Part shown: positions 19,067-28,854 of the stretch, in pieces
How positions within the stretch are numbered: the first letter of the stretch is position 1
Layout: each line of letters begins with the position of its first letter
Program-made: the position numbers and the translations under genes
Origin: Candidatus Latescibacterota bacterium
GTDB taxonomy: Bacteria > Latescibacterota > UBA2968 > UBA8231
DNA: 64,000 nucleotides
Reading direction: 5' to 3'
Assembly: GCA_022827835.1 (NCBI GenBank)
Contig: JAJEIO010000042.1
Coordinates: 62,001-126,000, forward strand
The notes under the pieces: generated by a model
Seen by the model: the letters and a program-made list of their open reading frames with translations, nothing else
Told to the model about the DNA's origin: nothing
Databases searched by the model: none

Positions 19067-19510
19067 ATGTCCAAACAGTGGAAAGTCTATCTATCCGGCG
19101 AGATTCACAGCGACTGGCGCGAGTGCATCATCCAAGCGGCCAGCGACCTGCCAGTCGAATTCTCCGCTCCGGTCACCGATCACGCGGCCAGCGACAACTG
19201 CGGCACCGACATTCTCGGGCCGGAAGAAAGCAGCTTTTGGAAGGACCACAAAGGCGCGCAACTCAACGCCATCCGCACCCGTACCCTAATCCGCGACGCC
19301 GACGTGGTGGTAGTGCGCTTTGGCGACCAGTACCGCCAGTGGAACGCGGCTTTTGACGCGGGATTTGCCGCCGCCGGCAACAAGCCGCTGATCGTCCTCC
19401 ACCCACCCGAGTTACAACACGCGCTCAAGGAAGTGGATGCGGCCGCGCTCGCCGTGGCCCATGAACCCGAGCAAGTCGCGGCCATCCTGCGCTACGTCAT
19501 CGAAAAGTAG
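19067..19510 (+). CDS. YtoQ family protein
   Basis: A 147-residue protein matching the conserved YtoQ family: the N-terminus VYLSGEIHSDWRE is diagnostic, and FGDQYRQWNAAFDAGFA follows. The fold is probably related to nucleoside 2-deoxyribosyltransferases; the biochemical role of YtoQ is not established to my knowledge. AAAAGGAA precedes the ATG. It stands alone between divergent and convergent neighbours and is followed by a hairpin terminator. Confidence 0.85.
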   Translation: MSKQWKVYLSGEIHSDWRECIIQAASDLPVEFSAPVTDHAASDNCGTDILGPEESSFWKDHKGAQLNAIRTRTLIRDADVVVVRFGDQYRQWNAAFDAGFAAAGNKPLIVLHPPELQHALKEVDAAALAVAHEPEQVAAILRYVIEK

Positions 19511-19513
19511 AAT

Positions 19514-19544
19514 GTAGGGGCGACCCTTGTGGTCGCCCTTATTT
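19514..19544 (+). terminator. Hairpin terminator made from a GTAGGGGCGACC-type repeat
   Basis: GGGCGACC and GGTCGCCC form an 8-bp stem around a 5-base loop (19518-19538), followed by TTATTT. It lies just after the ytoQ stop. The GTAGGGGCG-type sequence also appears near 49081-49155 in degraded form, so this may be a dispersed intergenic element acting as a terminator. Confidence 0.65.
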
Positions 19545-19600
19545 AACAGACGCAAGGGCTGATCCTATGGAGCCGATGGCATGTATGAGATGGTTTCTAG

Positions 19601-22150
19601 TCAGCGCAGCAAAATCATCTTGTGCTGCGCGCGGTAGGAATCGGCTTTGAGCGCGTAAAAGTAGAGGCCGCTCCGGTAGCCGGACGCGTCCCACTCCACC
19701 TCGTGTCGCCCCGGCGGCATCCGTCTCTCCACCAGCCGCTCAACCTCCTGCCCCAAGACATTGTACACCGTTAGCCGCACCAAGCCGGAAGTGGGCAAAT
19801 CAAAGCGAATTTTGGTCGTCGGGTTGAACGGATTGGGCGCGTTGGGGTGCAGGGCGTAGCGCTCGGGACGCGGCTGCGTCCCCTTTTGCGCTTCGACGTG
19901 CTGGTCAGCGCTCAGTTCTAGCGTCCCTTCTCCCGCTAGCTCCAATACGATCAGGTCGCCTTCTACGGCCGTGCCCCACCATGCGCCGCCGAGGAAACGA
20001 GCCGCAGTCCACTCGTTCCCCAAATGGGGCATTCTTAACTGATAGCCCGCGTCAGGGCCGCGCACAAAACCCGCATAGTCGTCTCGCTCCAAGCTCACGT
20101 CTATCACTTCGCTGGCGCGGAACACCGTCTCTCCGTCGGCCAAAAGGTAGGTCGCGTCTTGCGCTACAAAGCGGGTGAGTTGCCCATCGACATAGCGGAC
20201 ATAGCCAAAGCGGGCGTCGCTGACCAAGTGCGCATCCGGCCCGGATACCGCGGCCTCGGACGCATTGCCGCTGCGGAGCCAGGCCAAATCCCGCACCCCG
20301 GCCAACGCCACCAAAGCCGCCTCGGCTCCTCGCGCGAATACAGTCTCAAACGCCGGCTCGGCCTCCCTAATCGCCCGAAGATACAGCACCGCTAGGAACC
20401 TCCCATCGACGCCTTCTTGCTGCACCCGCAACACCGCGTGGGTCTGCTCTTGGCGATAGTCAAAGGAGTGAATCGCCTCGCTCTCAAGCGCAACCCGACC
20501 GGGCTGCTCCGGCAAAAACGCCAGCAACTCGGCCTTGTCTCGCGTCCAACGCGCCAAATTGCCCACACGGGCATACGCACCCCCGCTGGTGCCGCCGCCA
20601 TTGCCGTGCAGCCGCCACTCATAGGCGTGAAGTCGGCCCGGATCGTCAATTTCGTCGGCCACGATGAAGTACCTGTGGTCGGCAAAAAAGACCCGCCGCC
20701 TCAATTCGACCCCCCGGTAGGCAGCGCGGACTTCCGCGTAATCGCCAGCAGCACTAGTGAAGAATCCCTCGATAAAAGCGTCGTTGCGGTCGCCGATGGT
20801 CCCTATCACGGGCAAAATCCGGCGCGGCGGCCCCTTGCCATCGACCAGCACCACGTTGTGATTGCTTCCTTTGTTGACCTTGTCGTGGTTGTCAAAATTG
20901 ATGTAACCCGCATCTAGGGCCAGCATCTCGCCACCGGCGTAAATCACAAAGCTGGTCCCGTCGGGGTGCTCGTGCGCGAACCCGTGCTCGCGGGCCGTGC
21001 CATTTTCGCCGCGCAAGAGCATGTAGGTAGCCGCAGCCGACCAGTCGCTGCGGAAGACGGCGTCGCCAGCCCCCGGCATAAAAACTGACGGGCCATGCGT
21101 CGGCTCTTGCGCGGGCACACTGTCGTCGTACAGAGCGATGGCATCCATCTCGGAAAACTGGCGCACGTACAGGCCGCGCTCGTTGTTTTCCCAGTCCCAG
21201 CGATGGACTCCGCCGTTGGTTTGCACGGCTGCTAGGTAATGCCCGTAGAAATCGTCTAAGTGGCCGTCGTCGATGTTGGGCCGCCGGCCATTGGGCAGCC
21301 GCAGGTTCAGGGACCACTCGTGCATCTTCTCGATCTTGGGATCGGCAAACAAGTCCAAGCCGGTGCGGTTCTTGAGCGCGAACAAGTAGGGCAAATAGAC
21401 ATCCGCGGCATAGCGGCTGTAGAACGGCCCCTCCGCGTATCCCCCGTCCCTTCCTTCAATCTGAAAATCGAGGCTGCTGGTGACCATCTCCAAGGCGCGA
21501 TCAGCCCACTCCTGCGGCGTGCCCTCGCCGCTGGTGTACTCGCTCAAGGCCATGGCCGCCAGCCCGAGGCCGCCGTACGCGCGGATGTGCCAGTTGTCGA
21601 GATGTGGGGTCTCGTGCAAGCGAATTTTGACCGGGAACAGCCCAAACCCCACCTCGCCAATCACGATGCCCTTCCACAAGCGGTCGGCTTCCTCGCCGAG
21701 GATTGACCGCATCTCCTGCAGGGCCTGGAGGTCATTGGCCGCAGCATAGGAGTGCAGGATGTCGTACGCCACGGCGTACTGGGCTACGACCTCGCCCTCG
21801 TTGTGCGGCTCTCCCAAATCGCCGCCCCGCGGCGGGAACGCCACCCCCTGCATCACCACCAACGCGCGCTCGGCAAACGCAGCATTGTCGGTCATCAGCC
21901 AAGCGAAGGCGAGGGACTTGGCGTAGCGAACTTCAGCGCGCTCGTCAACAAAGGTCGCCGGAGCGTTCCGCGCTCGCTGCAACACGGTCCGCCACCACGT
22001 GGCATACGGTTCGCGCTGGATGCGCTCTTTGAGCAGAGGAATGTCTGCGGCAGAAAAAAGCAGGCCCGGATGCTCTTCAGCAGACAGCGTCTGCGCGGCA
22101 GCACCCACAGGCGCGAGGGCCAAGGCGGCGCAAAGGGCCAAGGCGATCAT
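19601..22150 (-). CDS. Secreted heparinase II/III-like polysaccharide lyase with C-terminal sorting domain
   Basis: An 849-residue exported enzyme. Residues 1-20 are a signal peptide ending AAAQ. An alpha/alpha-barrel domain follows with HPGLLFSAADIPLLKERI and ETPHLDNWHIRAYGGLG, then the heparinase II/III beta-sandwich with HEHPDGTSFVIYAGGEML and NHNVVLVDGKG. The last 80 residues form a FlgD-like/T9SS-type A domain (PNAPNPFNPTTKI...VYNVLGQEV...GLYFYALK). It probably depolymerises uronic-acid-containing or sulfated polysaccharide. ATG 22150 is preceded by TAGGGGG and lies 7 bases after the upstream gene's stop. No T9SS genes are in this window. Confidence 0.85.
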   Translation of the reverse strand: MIALALCAALALAPVGAAAQTLSAEEHPGLLFSAADIPLLKERIQREPYATWWRTVLQRARNAPATFVDERAEVRYAKSLAFAWLMTDNAAFAERALVVMQGVAFPPRGGDLGEPHNEGEVVAQYAVAYDILHSYAAANDLQALQEMRSILGEEADRLWKGIVIGEVGFGLFPVKIRLHETPHLDNWHIRAYGGLGLAAMALSEYTSGEGTPQEWADRALEMVTSSLDFQIEGRDGGYAEGPFYSRYAADVYLPYLFALKNRTGLDLFADPKIEKMHEWSLNLRLPNGRRPNIDDGHLDDFYGHYLAAVQTNGGVHRWDWENNERGLYVRQFSEMDAIALYDDSVPAQEPTHGPSVFMPGAGDAVFRSDWSAAATYMLLRGENGTAREHGFAHEHPDGTSFVIYAGGEMLALDAGYINFDNHDKVNKGSNHNVVLVDGKGPPRRILPVIGTIGDRNDAFIEGFFTSAAGDYAEVRAAYRGVELRRRVFFADHRYFIVADEIDDPGRLHAYEWRLHGNGGGTSGGAYARVGNLARWTRDKAELLAFLPEQPGRVALESEAIHSFDYRQEQTHAVLRVQQEGVDGRFLAVLYLRAIREAEPAFETVFARGAEAALVALAGVRDLAWLRSGNASEAAVSGPDAHLVSDARFGYVRYVDGQLTRFVAQDATYLLADGETVFRASEVIDVSLERDDYAGFVRGPDAGYQLRMPHLGNEWTAARFLGGAWWGTAVEGDLIVLELAGEGTLELSADQHVEAQKGTQPRPERYALHPNAPNPFNPTTKIRFDLPTSGLVRLTVYNVLGQEVERLVERRMPPGRHEVEWDASGYRSGLYFYALKADSYRAQHKMILLR

Positions 22151-22157
22151 ACGCCCC

Positions 22158-22775
22158 CTAAAAGACGCGGCGCAAATCAAAGCCCCACAGCAGCCCCAAG
22201 GTGACGTAGCCCTTGCCGACTAGAATCTTGAAGCTGCCGACAGTGCGGCCTGGCGCATCGAAAAAGATCCCCAAGGTGCCATACGCCGTCGCTGGGTCTA
22301 GATGGCGATAGCCCGCCCCGGCGAACAGCTTGCCCGGTCGGCCGGCGATCCACACCTCGTCGAGGACAATATAGGCCAGATCCGCACTGAGCGAGCGCAG
22401 CCAATCCGTGCCGCCCGAGCAGCGGTAGTCCGCCACGCGGTATCCAGTCCGCGTATCAAAGCAGTAGGTACGGGTGGGATAGGGCCGGAAGTAACGCGGG
22501 TCGTAGTCGTCGCCTTCGTGAAAGCTCACATCGAGCACATTGGCCGAGCCGATGAGGCGCAAGCGGTTGAAGACTGCCCTAAACCCCAAGGGGACGCGCA
22601 CGCCCGAGCCGCGATGATCCAAGTTGATGAAACCCAAGCCTACCGCAGCATAGTACCCGTCGCGCTGCCGCTTGGGCACCTCTTCGGGCACGACATCTTG
22701 GATGCGCACGGCCTCGGCCCCGCTCGCCAATAGCAAACCGATCCAGATGAGATGTATATATGCGCGCTGTATCAC
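22158..22775 (-). CDS. Predicted outer-membrane beta-barrel protein, function unknown
   Basis: A 205-residue exported protein: hydrophobic signal segment (HLIWIGLLLASGAEA), then alternating beta-strand-like stretches (YYAAVGLGFINLD, GSFKILVGKGYVTLGLLWGF) and a terminal Phe, which is the usual barrel C-terminus. It has two Cys residues that could pair. It is the first gene of a two-gene unit with the heparinase-like lyase, so a role with the substrate or product of that enzyme is plausible but unproven. Confidence 0.65.
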   Translation of the reverse strand: MIQRAYIHLIWIGLLLASGAEAVRIQDVVPEEVPKRQRDGYYAAVGLGFINLDHRGSGVRVPLGFRAVFNRLRLIGSANVLDVSFHEGDDYDPRYFRPYPTRTYCFDTRTGYRVADYRCSGGTDWLRSLSADLAYIVLDEVWIAGRPGKLFAGAGYRHLDPATAYGTLGIFFDAPGRTVGSFKILVGKGYVTLGLLWGFDLRRVF

Positions 22776-22896
22776 CCGTTTGTCCTCTACCTATACTTAT
22801 ACAATCTAAAAGTCCCAGCAAAAATGCCAATGCCGGGGAGATTAAATCCCATGTTCCTATCTTCAATATCCGAGGAATAGTCAACTGAATAGAGTA

Positions 22897-23553
22897 TTAC
22901 GAGGTTTGAAAAATATCTAATTGCAGGTTGTACAACTTGCACATTTGAGCTAAGAATCGCGTCTGTCCACCATAGCTAGGGTGCCGTACCTGAAAGACTC
23001 TATGCCGATACCTTAAGCGCTGTGCTGTTCGTGCCGCATCATTCCCAATCGCAACTAGTCGATGCGGCTTTAGAAGAAGGATGAGTTGAGAGAGAAATTC
23101 CTCTCCGGTCCTGCGCTCAAGAGAATTATGGGGTCGATTACTGAAAGGATTACCGGGTTCGTGAGGGTGCAATGGGAAAACATTCCACAAAAAGACGGAT
23201 ACTTCGATTTGTGCGAGAACGTCCCAGATAACAGCGGCTGTCCTCTCAGCAACTACGTCGCCTTTGGTCGGCCTCTGAATAGATAACCCCCACCTTGCGG
23301 CGTATTCGTGAACATGCACATCGTCTGTGAAGGCAAGCCCTGTGCGCCGACCGCCGCGATAGCCAAGATCGCGCCCAATCCATATAGAATCAATATCCTG
23401 TTTTGTTGCCGTTTCAAGTACAGTCAATAATGTTTGTAAACGACGTTGCGGTGCATCATCTAGGTCGTGGACGACACAGCGATTTGAATAAGGGTTAAAG
23501 GAATTCTCAAATTTCAGCTTACTCAATGCTTCCACAAATTGCACTGGGTCCAT
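22897..23553 (-). CDS. Uracil-DNA glycosylase superfamily protein
   Basis: A 218-residue protein with the UDG-superfamily layout. The N-terminal motif region is DSIWIGRDLGYRGGRRTGLAF, the central strand NVFPLHPHEPGNP contains the Asn-Pro-type motif region, then VAIGNDA, and the C-terminal motif RHPSYGG supplies the HPS loop that contacts DNA. It may excise uracil or another damaged base, but this subgroup is not one of the classical families 1-5 by eye. Codon use is less GC-rich than its neighbours and it overlaps nothing; recent acquisition is possible. Confidence 0.75.
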   Translation of the reverse strand: MDPVQFVEALSKLKFENSFNPYSNRCVVHDLDDAPQRRLQTLLTVLETATKQDIDSIWIGRDLGYRGGRRTGLAFTDDVHVHEYAARWGLSIQRPTKGDVVAERTAAVIWDVLAQIEVSVFLWNVFPLHPHEPGNPFSNRPHNSLERRTGEEFLSQLILLLKPHRLVAIGNDAARTAQRLRYRHRVFQVRHPSYGGQTRFLAQMCKLYNLQLDIFQTS

Positions 23554-23624
23554 GCTCTATTCTCTATCAAAAGCAAGCCATCCCCCACCTTGCCCCCTCT
23601 ACTACGCCCCGTATTTTACCCTAC

Positions 23625-24461
23625 ATGATCCGCAAAGTACAGTCCACTGCCATCGCCCTGCTCTTGGCGACCAATGCTAGTTGTCTAGCCCCATCTGACG
23701 ACGGCGCTGAACCCGCTGCCCTCCAGCCGCAACAACCCGCTGAAATCCCCACGTATTCCTACCGAGTCGTCCACTCCTTCCCCCACGACCCCACAGCCTA
23801 TACCCAAGGGCTACTCTACGACAACGGCTTTCTCTACGAAAGCACCGGCCAGTACGGCCAGTCGTCCCTGCGCAAAGTCGAGCTCGAAACAGGAACCGTC
23901 GTGCAGCTTCATCAGCTAGACGACCGCTTCTTCGCCGAAGGACTCGCCCTCTTCGGCAATCGCCTCCTCCAGCTAACTTGGCGTGCCAACAAGGGCTTTG
24001 CCTATCGCCTCGACTCTTTTGAGCAGCTAGCGGAATTCGCCTATCCCACCGAGGGCTGGGGGCTGACGTACGACGGCGAACTACTCGTTATGAGCGATGG
24101 CAGCGCGACCCTGTACTTTCGCGACCCATTTACCTTTGCCGAGGTCAGCCGAGTCGCCGTTGTAGCCCAAGGCCGACCCGTATCTCAGCTCAACGAACTG
24201 GAATGGATCGCCGGCGAGGTCTTTGCCAATATCTGGCAGACCGACACCATTGCCCGCATCGACCCGGCGACCGGCCAAGTCGTAGGATGGATCGACCTGA
24301 CCGGGCTGTTGAGCAATGCAGACCGCCGTGGCTCGAACGCCGAAGTGCTCAATGGCATTGCCTACGACCCCGAGGGCGAGCGGCTGTTCGTCACCGGCAA
24401 GTGGTGGCCCAAGCTCTACCAAATCGAACTCGTATCCCCCTCACCGAAAGGTACACCATGA
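23625..24461 (+). CDS. Glutaminyl-peptide cyclotransferase (plant/bacterial beta-propeller type)
   Basis: A 278-residue enzyme converting N-terminal Gln to pyroglutamate. The beta-propeller signatures are clear: SFPHDPTAYTQGLLY, LYESTGQYGQSSLR, FAEGLAL, TWRANKGFAY, TEGWGLTYDG, LNELEWIAGEVFANIW and LNGIAYDPEGERLFVTGKWWP. The N-terminus is a hydrophobic export signal ending near Ser-Cys, so it may be a lipoprotein acting in the periplasm. Start ATG 23625 is chosen over upstream codons because it begins the signal segment. Its stop overlaps the moaB start (ATGA). Confidence 0.9.
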   Translation: MIRKVQSTAIALLLATNASCLAPSDDGAEPAALQPQQPAEIPTYSYRVVHSFPHDPTAYTQGLLYDNGFLYESTGQYGQSSLRKVELETGTVVQLHQLDDRFFAEGLALFGNRLLQLTWRANKGFAYRLDSFEQLAEFAYPTEGWGLTYDGELLVMSDGSATLYFRDPFTFAEVSRVAVVAQGRPVSQLNELEWIAGEVFANIWQTDTIARIDPATGQVVGWIDLTGLLSNADRRGSNAEVLNGIAYDPEGERLFVTGKWWPKLYQIELVSPSPKGTP

Positions 24462-24973
24462 CCCAAAATCGCGTCCCCGTGTGCATCGCCGTGCTCACGG
24501 TCTCCGACACCCGCGACGAAGCAACCGACAAGTCCGGCAAGCTGCTAGTCGAACGCCTCGAAGCGGCTGGCCACATCCTGCACGAAAAGCAAATCCTGCC
24601 CGACGACATCTATCAGCTCCGCGCCCAAGTCTCGCAGTGGGTCGCCGAGCCCCGCGTCCAAGCCATCGTCACCACCGGCGGCACCGGCCTCACGGGCCGC
24701 GACGGCACGCCCGAGGCCGTCAGCGTGCTCTTCGACAAGGAAATAGAGGGCTTTGGCGAGGTCTTTCGCGTGCTCTCCTACGAGGAAATCGGCACCGCGA
24801 CCTTGCAATCGCGCTGCGTAGCCGGCGTCGCCAACAGCACCTACATCTTCTGCCTGCCTGGCTCCTCGGGGGCCTGCGCCACTGGCTGGGACAAGCTCAT
24901 CGGGCCGCAGCTAGATTCCACCAACCAGCCCTGTAACCTCGTCGATCTGATGCCGAGATTGTCCGAAATTTGA
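24458..24973 (+). CDS. moaB: Molybdenum cofactor biosynthesis protein B (MogA/MoaB family)
   Basis: A 171-residue MoCF-fold protein acting on molybdopterin. Motifs: VLTVSDTRDEATDKSG at the N-terminus, ILPDDIYQLR, the molybdopterin loop TTGGTGLTGRDGTPEAV and the C-terminal CLPGSSGACATGWD. The start overlaps the cyclotransferase stop by four bases. No other cofactor genes are nearby, so the pairing is probably historical rather than functional. Confidence 0.92.
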   Translation: MTQNRVPVCIAVLTVSDTRDEATDKSGKLLVERLEAAGHILHEKQILPDDIYQLRAQVSQWVAEPRVQAIVTTGGTGLTGRDGTPEAVSVLFDKEIEGFGEVFRVLSYEEIGTATLQSRCVAGVANSTYIFCLPGSSGACATGWDKLIGPQLDSTNQPCNLVDLMPRLSEI

Positions 24974-24995
24974 CGAGAGGAACTGTGCGCCTAGC

Positions 24996-27869
24996 TCAGT
25001 TCAAAAAGTCCTTTAGGAATTGCCCAGTGTACGACTCGCTCACCTCGGCGAGTTCCTCCGGAGTGCCCTGCCCGACGATCTGGCCGCCGTTGTGGCCGCC
25101 CTCGGGTCCCAAGTCGATGATGTAGTCCGCGGTCTTGATGACGTCGAGGTGGTGCTCGATGACCAAGACCGTATGGCCGGCCTCGACCAGACGGTTGAGG
25201 CTGTCGAGCAGGCGCTGAATATCTGCTAGGTGCAGCCCAGTGGTAGGCTCGTCGAGCAGGTAGAGGTTGCTCTTGCCGCGCTTGAGCTTGCCTAACTCGT
25301 CGGCCAGCTTGACGCGTTGGGCCTCGCCGCCCGACAGTAGAGGGGCTGGGTGACCAATTTGCAAATAGCCCAGCCCCAAATCGTTGAGCACGCCCAACTT
25401 GTGGGCGATGAGCCGCTGGTCGGCGAAGAAATCTACCCCGTCCTCTATGGTCATCGCCAAGACCTCGGCGATGTTCTTGTCCCGATAGGTAATATCGAGC
25501 GTGTCCTGATTGTAGCGCGCGCCCTTGCAGGTAGGGCAGGGCACTTCCACATCGGCCATCAGATGCAGCTTGGTGGTGACCGTGCCCTCGCCGCCGCACT
25601 CCTCGCAGCGGCCTCCCTTTACGTTGAAGCTAAAGCGCGAGGCCGTATAGCGGCGCTTCTTGGCCTCGGGTGTCTCGGCAAAGAGGCGGCGGATGTTGTC
25701 GTAGAAACCAATGTACGTGGCCGGGTTGGAGCGGGGCGAGCGGCCGATGGGGGATTGGTCGATATTGATCACATCGCTTACGTGCTCGATCCCTTCGAGG
25801 CGGTCGTGCGCGCCCGACAGCACGCGGCTGTCGTGGAAGATGGAGTAGAGCTTCTTGTAGAGAATGTCGTGGACGAGCGTGCTCTTGCCCGACCCAGAGG
25901 CTCCACTGACGCAGACGAAGACCCCCAAGGGGATTTTGACATCGAGGTCGTCGAGGTTGTTGGCGCGGGCACCGCGGACATGCAGGTTGCAGCCATTGAG
26001 CGGGCGGCGCTCAACCGGCACGTCAATGCGCTGACGCCCCGTGAGAAACTGGCCGGTTAGGGAGTCTGAATTCTTCAATATCTGGCGAATGGTGCCCTCA
26101 GCCGCGATGCGGCCGCCGTGTACGCCCGGGCCGGGGCCGAGCTCGATGACGTGATCGGCCGCCCGAATGGTCTCCTCGTCGTGCTCCACCACAATGACCG
26201 TGTTGCCCACATCGCGCAGGCGGCGCAGCGTCTCGATCATCTTGACGTTGTCTTTGGGATGGAGGCCAATGGAAGGCTCGTCGAGCACGTAGAGCATGCC
26301 CATCAGGCCAGAGCCGATCTGCGTGGACAGGCGAATGCGCTGGGCCTCGCCGCCGGAGAGGGTCCCCGCCCTGCGCGTGAGGCTGAGATAATCCAAGCCA
26401 ATGCCCATGATGAGGTCGAGCCGCAGCACCAACTCGCGCACGATCTGCTCGCCGGCCTGCTTCCTCTGCACGGGCATGGGAACGTCCTTAAAAAAATCGC
26501 GCAACTCTTGCAGGTGCATCTCGCACAGGTCGTGGATGGTGCGACCGGCCACAGTGACGAGCATGCGCGTGGCTTTGAGGCGCGTGCCGCCGCAGTCCGG
26601 GCAGTCGTACTCGACCATGACCTTGCGCAGATAGTCCTCCATCCCCGAATGCGCCACCCCTTGGCGGCGATAGCGGCGATAGCGGCGCTCGATTTGGTTG
26701 ATGACCCCATCGAAAGCAACCTTGCGCCCTTTGTAGCGGCGGCCCTCGGTCGCGCCCGGCGGCAGGACAATAGTGAAGCGCTTGCCCTTGGTGCCGTAGA
26801 ACAGCACATCGACGATGCGGTCGGACAACTCGGCAAAGGGCGTGTCCAAGTCAAAGCCGTAGTGCTGAGCCAAACTGTAGAAGATGCGGCCGCCCCATCC
26901 ATTGCGGTCGCAGTTAATCGCCTCGCGCACAAAAGCGCCGTCGAGAATGCTCCGACTCTTGTCGGGCACCAACAGATCGGGATGGACCTGTAAATAGGTG
27001 CCCAAGCCCGAACAGGTGACGCAGGCCGAGAGCGGCTCGTTGAAGGTGAAGTAACCCTGGGTCAGCTCGGCCATGCTGAGGCGGTGCTCGGGGCAGCCAA
27101 AGCCTTCGTAGAAGGCCGCGACCTCTTGGGAGGAAGCGATTTCAGGGTTTAGCAAGTGGAAGCTGAGAAAGTTCTCGCCCACTACTAACCCGTGCTCAAT
27201 GGAAGCAAGAAGTTGCTTTTGCAGGTCGCCGCGGATGACGAAGCGGTCGATGACCGCCTCGATGTGGAAATCCTCGTTCTCATCGAGCTCGAGCTCCTCG
27301 CTCAAGTCGCATAGTTCGCCGTCGATGCGCACCCGCCGATACCCCTTGGTGCGAATGTCGTCAAAGAGAAATGCGTAGTCCTCGCCGTAGATCTTAAACA
27401 CCGGAGCGCGGATTTCCACCTCGGCTCCATCTGGCAGGGACAGCAAGTGCTCGGCCATCTGGTAGGGCGTGCGGTAGGCAATGGGGCGGCGGCAATAGGG
27501 GCAGTGGGCCTGGCCCACCGTGGAGAAGAGCATCCGCAGATATTCGTACAGGTCGGTCATGGTACCGACGGTCGAGCGCGGATTGTTGAAGATGGTCTTC
27601 TGCTCAATGGAAATGACCGGCGAGAGCCCAGTGACGAAATCGACATCCGGCTTCTTCATCTGCTCGACAAAGCGCTTGGCATAGGTGGACATGGACTCCA
27701 TAAAGCGCCGCTGGCCCTCGGCGTACACCGTGTCAAAGGCCAGCGAAGATTTGCCCGAGCCACTAATGCCGGTAATGACTACCAGTTTATCGCGCGGAAT
27801 GCTGACGTCGATGTTTTGCAGGTTGTTCTCGCGTGCGCCCTTGATGGCGATTGAGTCTCGTATAGCCAT
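24996..27869 (-). CDS. uvrA: Excinuclease ABC subunit A
   Basis: A 957-residue DNA damage sensor of nucleotide excision repair. Two ABC modules are present: Walker [10 protein letters not shown] and GASGSGKST, signatures [12 protein letters not shown] and [12 protein letters not shown], and Walker [14 protein letters not shown] and [13 protein letters not shown]. The C-terminal zinc module is CEECGGEG...CPTCKG. The first zinc module reads CPEH...CVTC, so one of the usual four Cys is replaced by His or lost. It follows the nucleotidyltransferase gene on the same strand after 46 bases. No clear LexA box is visible. Confidence 0.95.
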   Translation of the reverse strand: MAIRDSIAIKGARENNLQNIDVSIPRDKLVVITGISGSGKSSLAFDTVYAEGQRRFMESMSTYAKRFVEQMKKPDVDFVTGLSPVISIEQKTIFNNPRSTVGTMTDLYEYLRMLFSTVGQAHCPYCRRPIAYRTPYQMAEHLLSLPDGAEVEIRAPVFKIYGEDYAFLFDDIRTKGYRRVRIDGELCDLSEELELDENEDFHIEAVIDRFVIRGDLQKQLLASIEHGLVVGENFLSFHLLNPEIASSQEVAAFYEGFGCPEHRLSMAELTQGYFTFNEPLSACVTCSGLGTYLQVHPDLLVPDKSRSILDGAFVREAINCDRNGWGGRIFYSLAQHYGFDLDTPFAELSDRIVDVLFYGTKGKRFTIVLPPGATEGRRYKGRKVAFDGVINQIERRYRRYRRQGVAHSGMEDYLRKVMVEYDCPDCGGTRLKATRMLVTVAGRTIHDLCEMHLQELRDFFKDVPMPVQRKQAGEQIVRELVLRLDLIMGIGLDYLSLTRRAGTLSGGEAQRIRLSTQIGSGLMGMLYVLDEPSIGLHPKDNVKMIETLRRLRDVGNTVIVVEHDEETIRAADHVIELGPGPGVHGGRIAAEGTIRQILKNSDSLTGQFLTGRQRIDVPVERRPLNGCNLHVRGARANNLDDLDVKIPLGVFVCVSGASGSGKSTLVHDILYKKLYSIFHDSRVLSGAHDRLEGIEHVSDVINIDQSPIGRSPRSNPATYIGFYDNIRRLFAETPEAKKRRYTASRFSFNVKGGRCEECGGEGTVTTKLHLMADVEVPCPTCKGARYNQDTLDITYRDKNIAEVLAMTIEDGVDFFADQRLIAHKLGVLNDLGLGYLQIGHPAPLLSGGEAQRVKLADELGKLKRGKSNLYLLDEPTTGLHLADIQRLLDSLNRLVEAGHTVLVIEHHLDVIKTADYIIDLGPEGGHNGGQIVGQGTPEELAEVSESYTGQFLKDFLN

Positions 27870-27900
27870 AGTGTGTCCTGTTGTGCTAGTGCAGTCTTCT

Positions 27901-27914
27901 AATTCCTAATTCAC
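27901..27914. repeat. Heptamer tandem repeat AATTCCT (2 units)
   Basis: AATTCCT followed by AATTCAC in the short gap between uvrA and the upstream nucleotidyltransferase gene, matching the repeat at 1876-1896. Confidence 0.45.
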
Positions 27915-27915
27915 G

Positions 27916-28854
27916 CTAATGCAGCCCCCAATCGGCCCCATCGTCGTCGTAGTAATAGGCCGCTTCCTGCATTTCTACGCGGCTCTTTTCGGTGAGGCGC
28001 AGCGGCGCTGACATCTTTTGCAGTAGGCCCTTTTCAACCAACCACTCGCAGGCGAAGTCCGCGCCTTCCATCTTGAAGTGCTCTTCTATTTCCGACACCG
28101 TGCGCATGGACTCGGCCTCCTCCAAATAGTCGAGTAGGGGACGGAACAGGTCCCAGAGGTGGTCGTCGAGGTAGGTCTCTACGCGCTGGAGGGCCGCCTT
28201 GAGGGTACGGGCGTTTTTGGGAGCGGCGATGAGATCCGTGTAGATGGCGTTGAAGAACTCGGGATTGAAGGCGATAGCTTGGTGAATGACCTCGCGGCCG
28301 GGGGCTTGACCGTTGAGGATGCACTCGACGCTGGCGAGTTGGTCGGCCACGTTGAGTAGCCACAGGAAGCTGTAGTCGTAGTCCTTCTTCACTTGGTACC
28401 ACTTCTGGGCTTTGGCCAAAGTGGCCAACAGCGGCAGGGCGCGCCGCAGCAACTGGTAGTCGCGGTCGCGCGCACCAATGCGCTCGGCGTCTTTGTACCA
28501 CGCGGCAATGGACTCGTCCTTGGAGAACAGCAGGGTGCTGTGAGCGAAGGTAAAATCGAGCCAACCGCCCTGGCGCGAGCCTTCTATGTTCAACTGGAAG
28601 CGCTTGCGCGGGATGAGATTGGCGTGGATGATGACGCCTTCTTCAGTGAGGCAGTGGTCTTCGTAGCGCCGCACTTTGGGGTCGTCGGCCATGACGATCC
28701 ACAAGTCAATGTCCGACTTCTCCCAAACTTGATCGTACGCATAGGAGCCATAGACGATGGCGGCCAAAACCGTGCGGTCTTGCTGGAGCTTTTGGGTCAA
28801 GGCGTCGAGCGCCCGGCGATAGCGCTCTTGGACGCCCTGTTGCGACCGAGACAT
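27916..28854 (-). CDS. Nucleotidyltransferase domain protein with winged-helix-like C-terminus
   Basis: A 312-residue protein with the Pol-beta/kanamycin nucleotidyltransferase active site: GSYAYDQVWEKSDIDLW gives the GS...DxD triad at about residues 36-52. The middle is helical (KAQKWYQVKKDYDYSFLWLL), like the four-helix domains of KNTase-like proteins. The last 70 residues (TVSEIEEHFKMEGADFACEWLVEKGLL) look like a winged helix. It may modify a small molecule or RNA; the target cannot be told from sequence. It is upstream of uvrA on the same strand. Confidence 0.8.
   Translation of the reverse strand: MSRSQQGVQERYRRALDALTQKLQQDRTVLAAIVYGSYAYDQVWEKSDIDLWIVMADDPKVRRYEDHCLTEEGVIIHANLIPRKRFQLNIEGSRQGGWLDFTFAHSTLLFSKDESIAAWYKDAERIGARDRDYQLLRRALPLLATLAKAQKWYQVKKDYDYSFLWLLNVADQLASVECILNGQAPGREVIHQAIAFNPEFFNAIYTDLIAAPKNARTLKAALQRVETYLDDHLWDLFRPLLDYLEEAESMRTVSEIEEHFKMEGADFACEWLVEKGLLQKMSAPLRLTEKSRVEMQEAAYYYDDDGADWGLH

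Noticed and set aside
19601..22150. Evidence for a complete type IX secretion system
   Set aside because: Only the cargo-type C-terminal domain is present; none of the secretion components occurs in the window.
22776..22896. Possible small RNA or tRNA in the gap
   Set aside because: No cloverleaf, no strong promoter and no terminator hairpin could be recognised.
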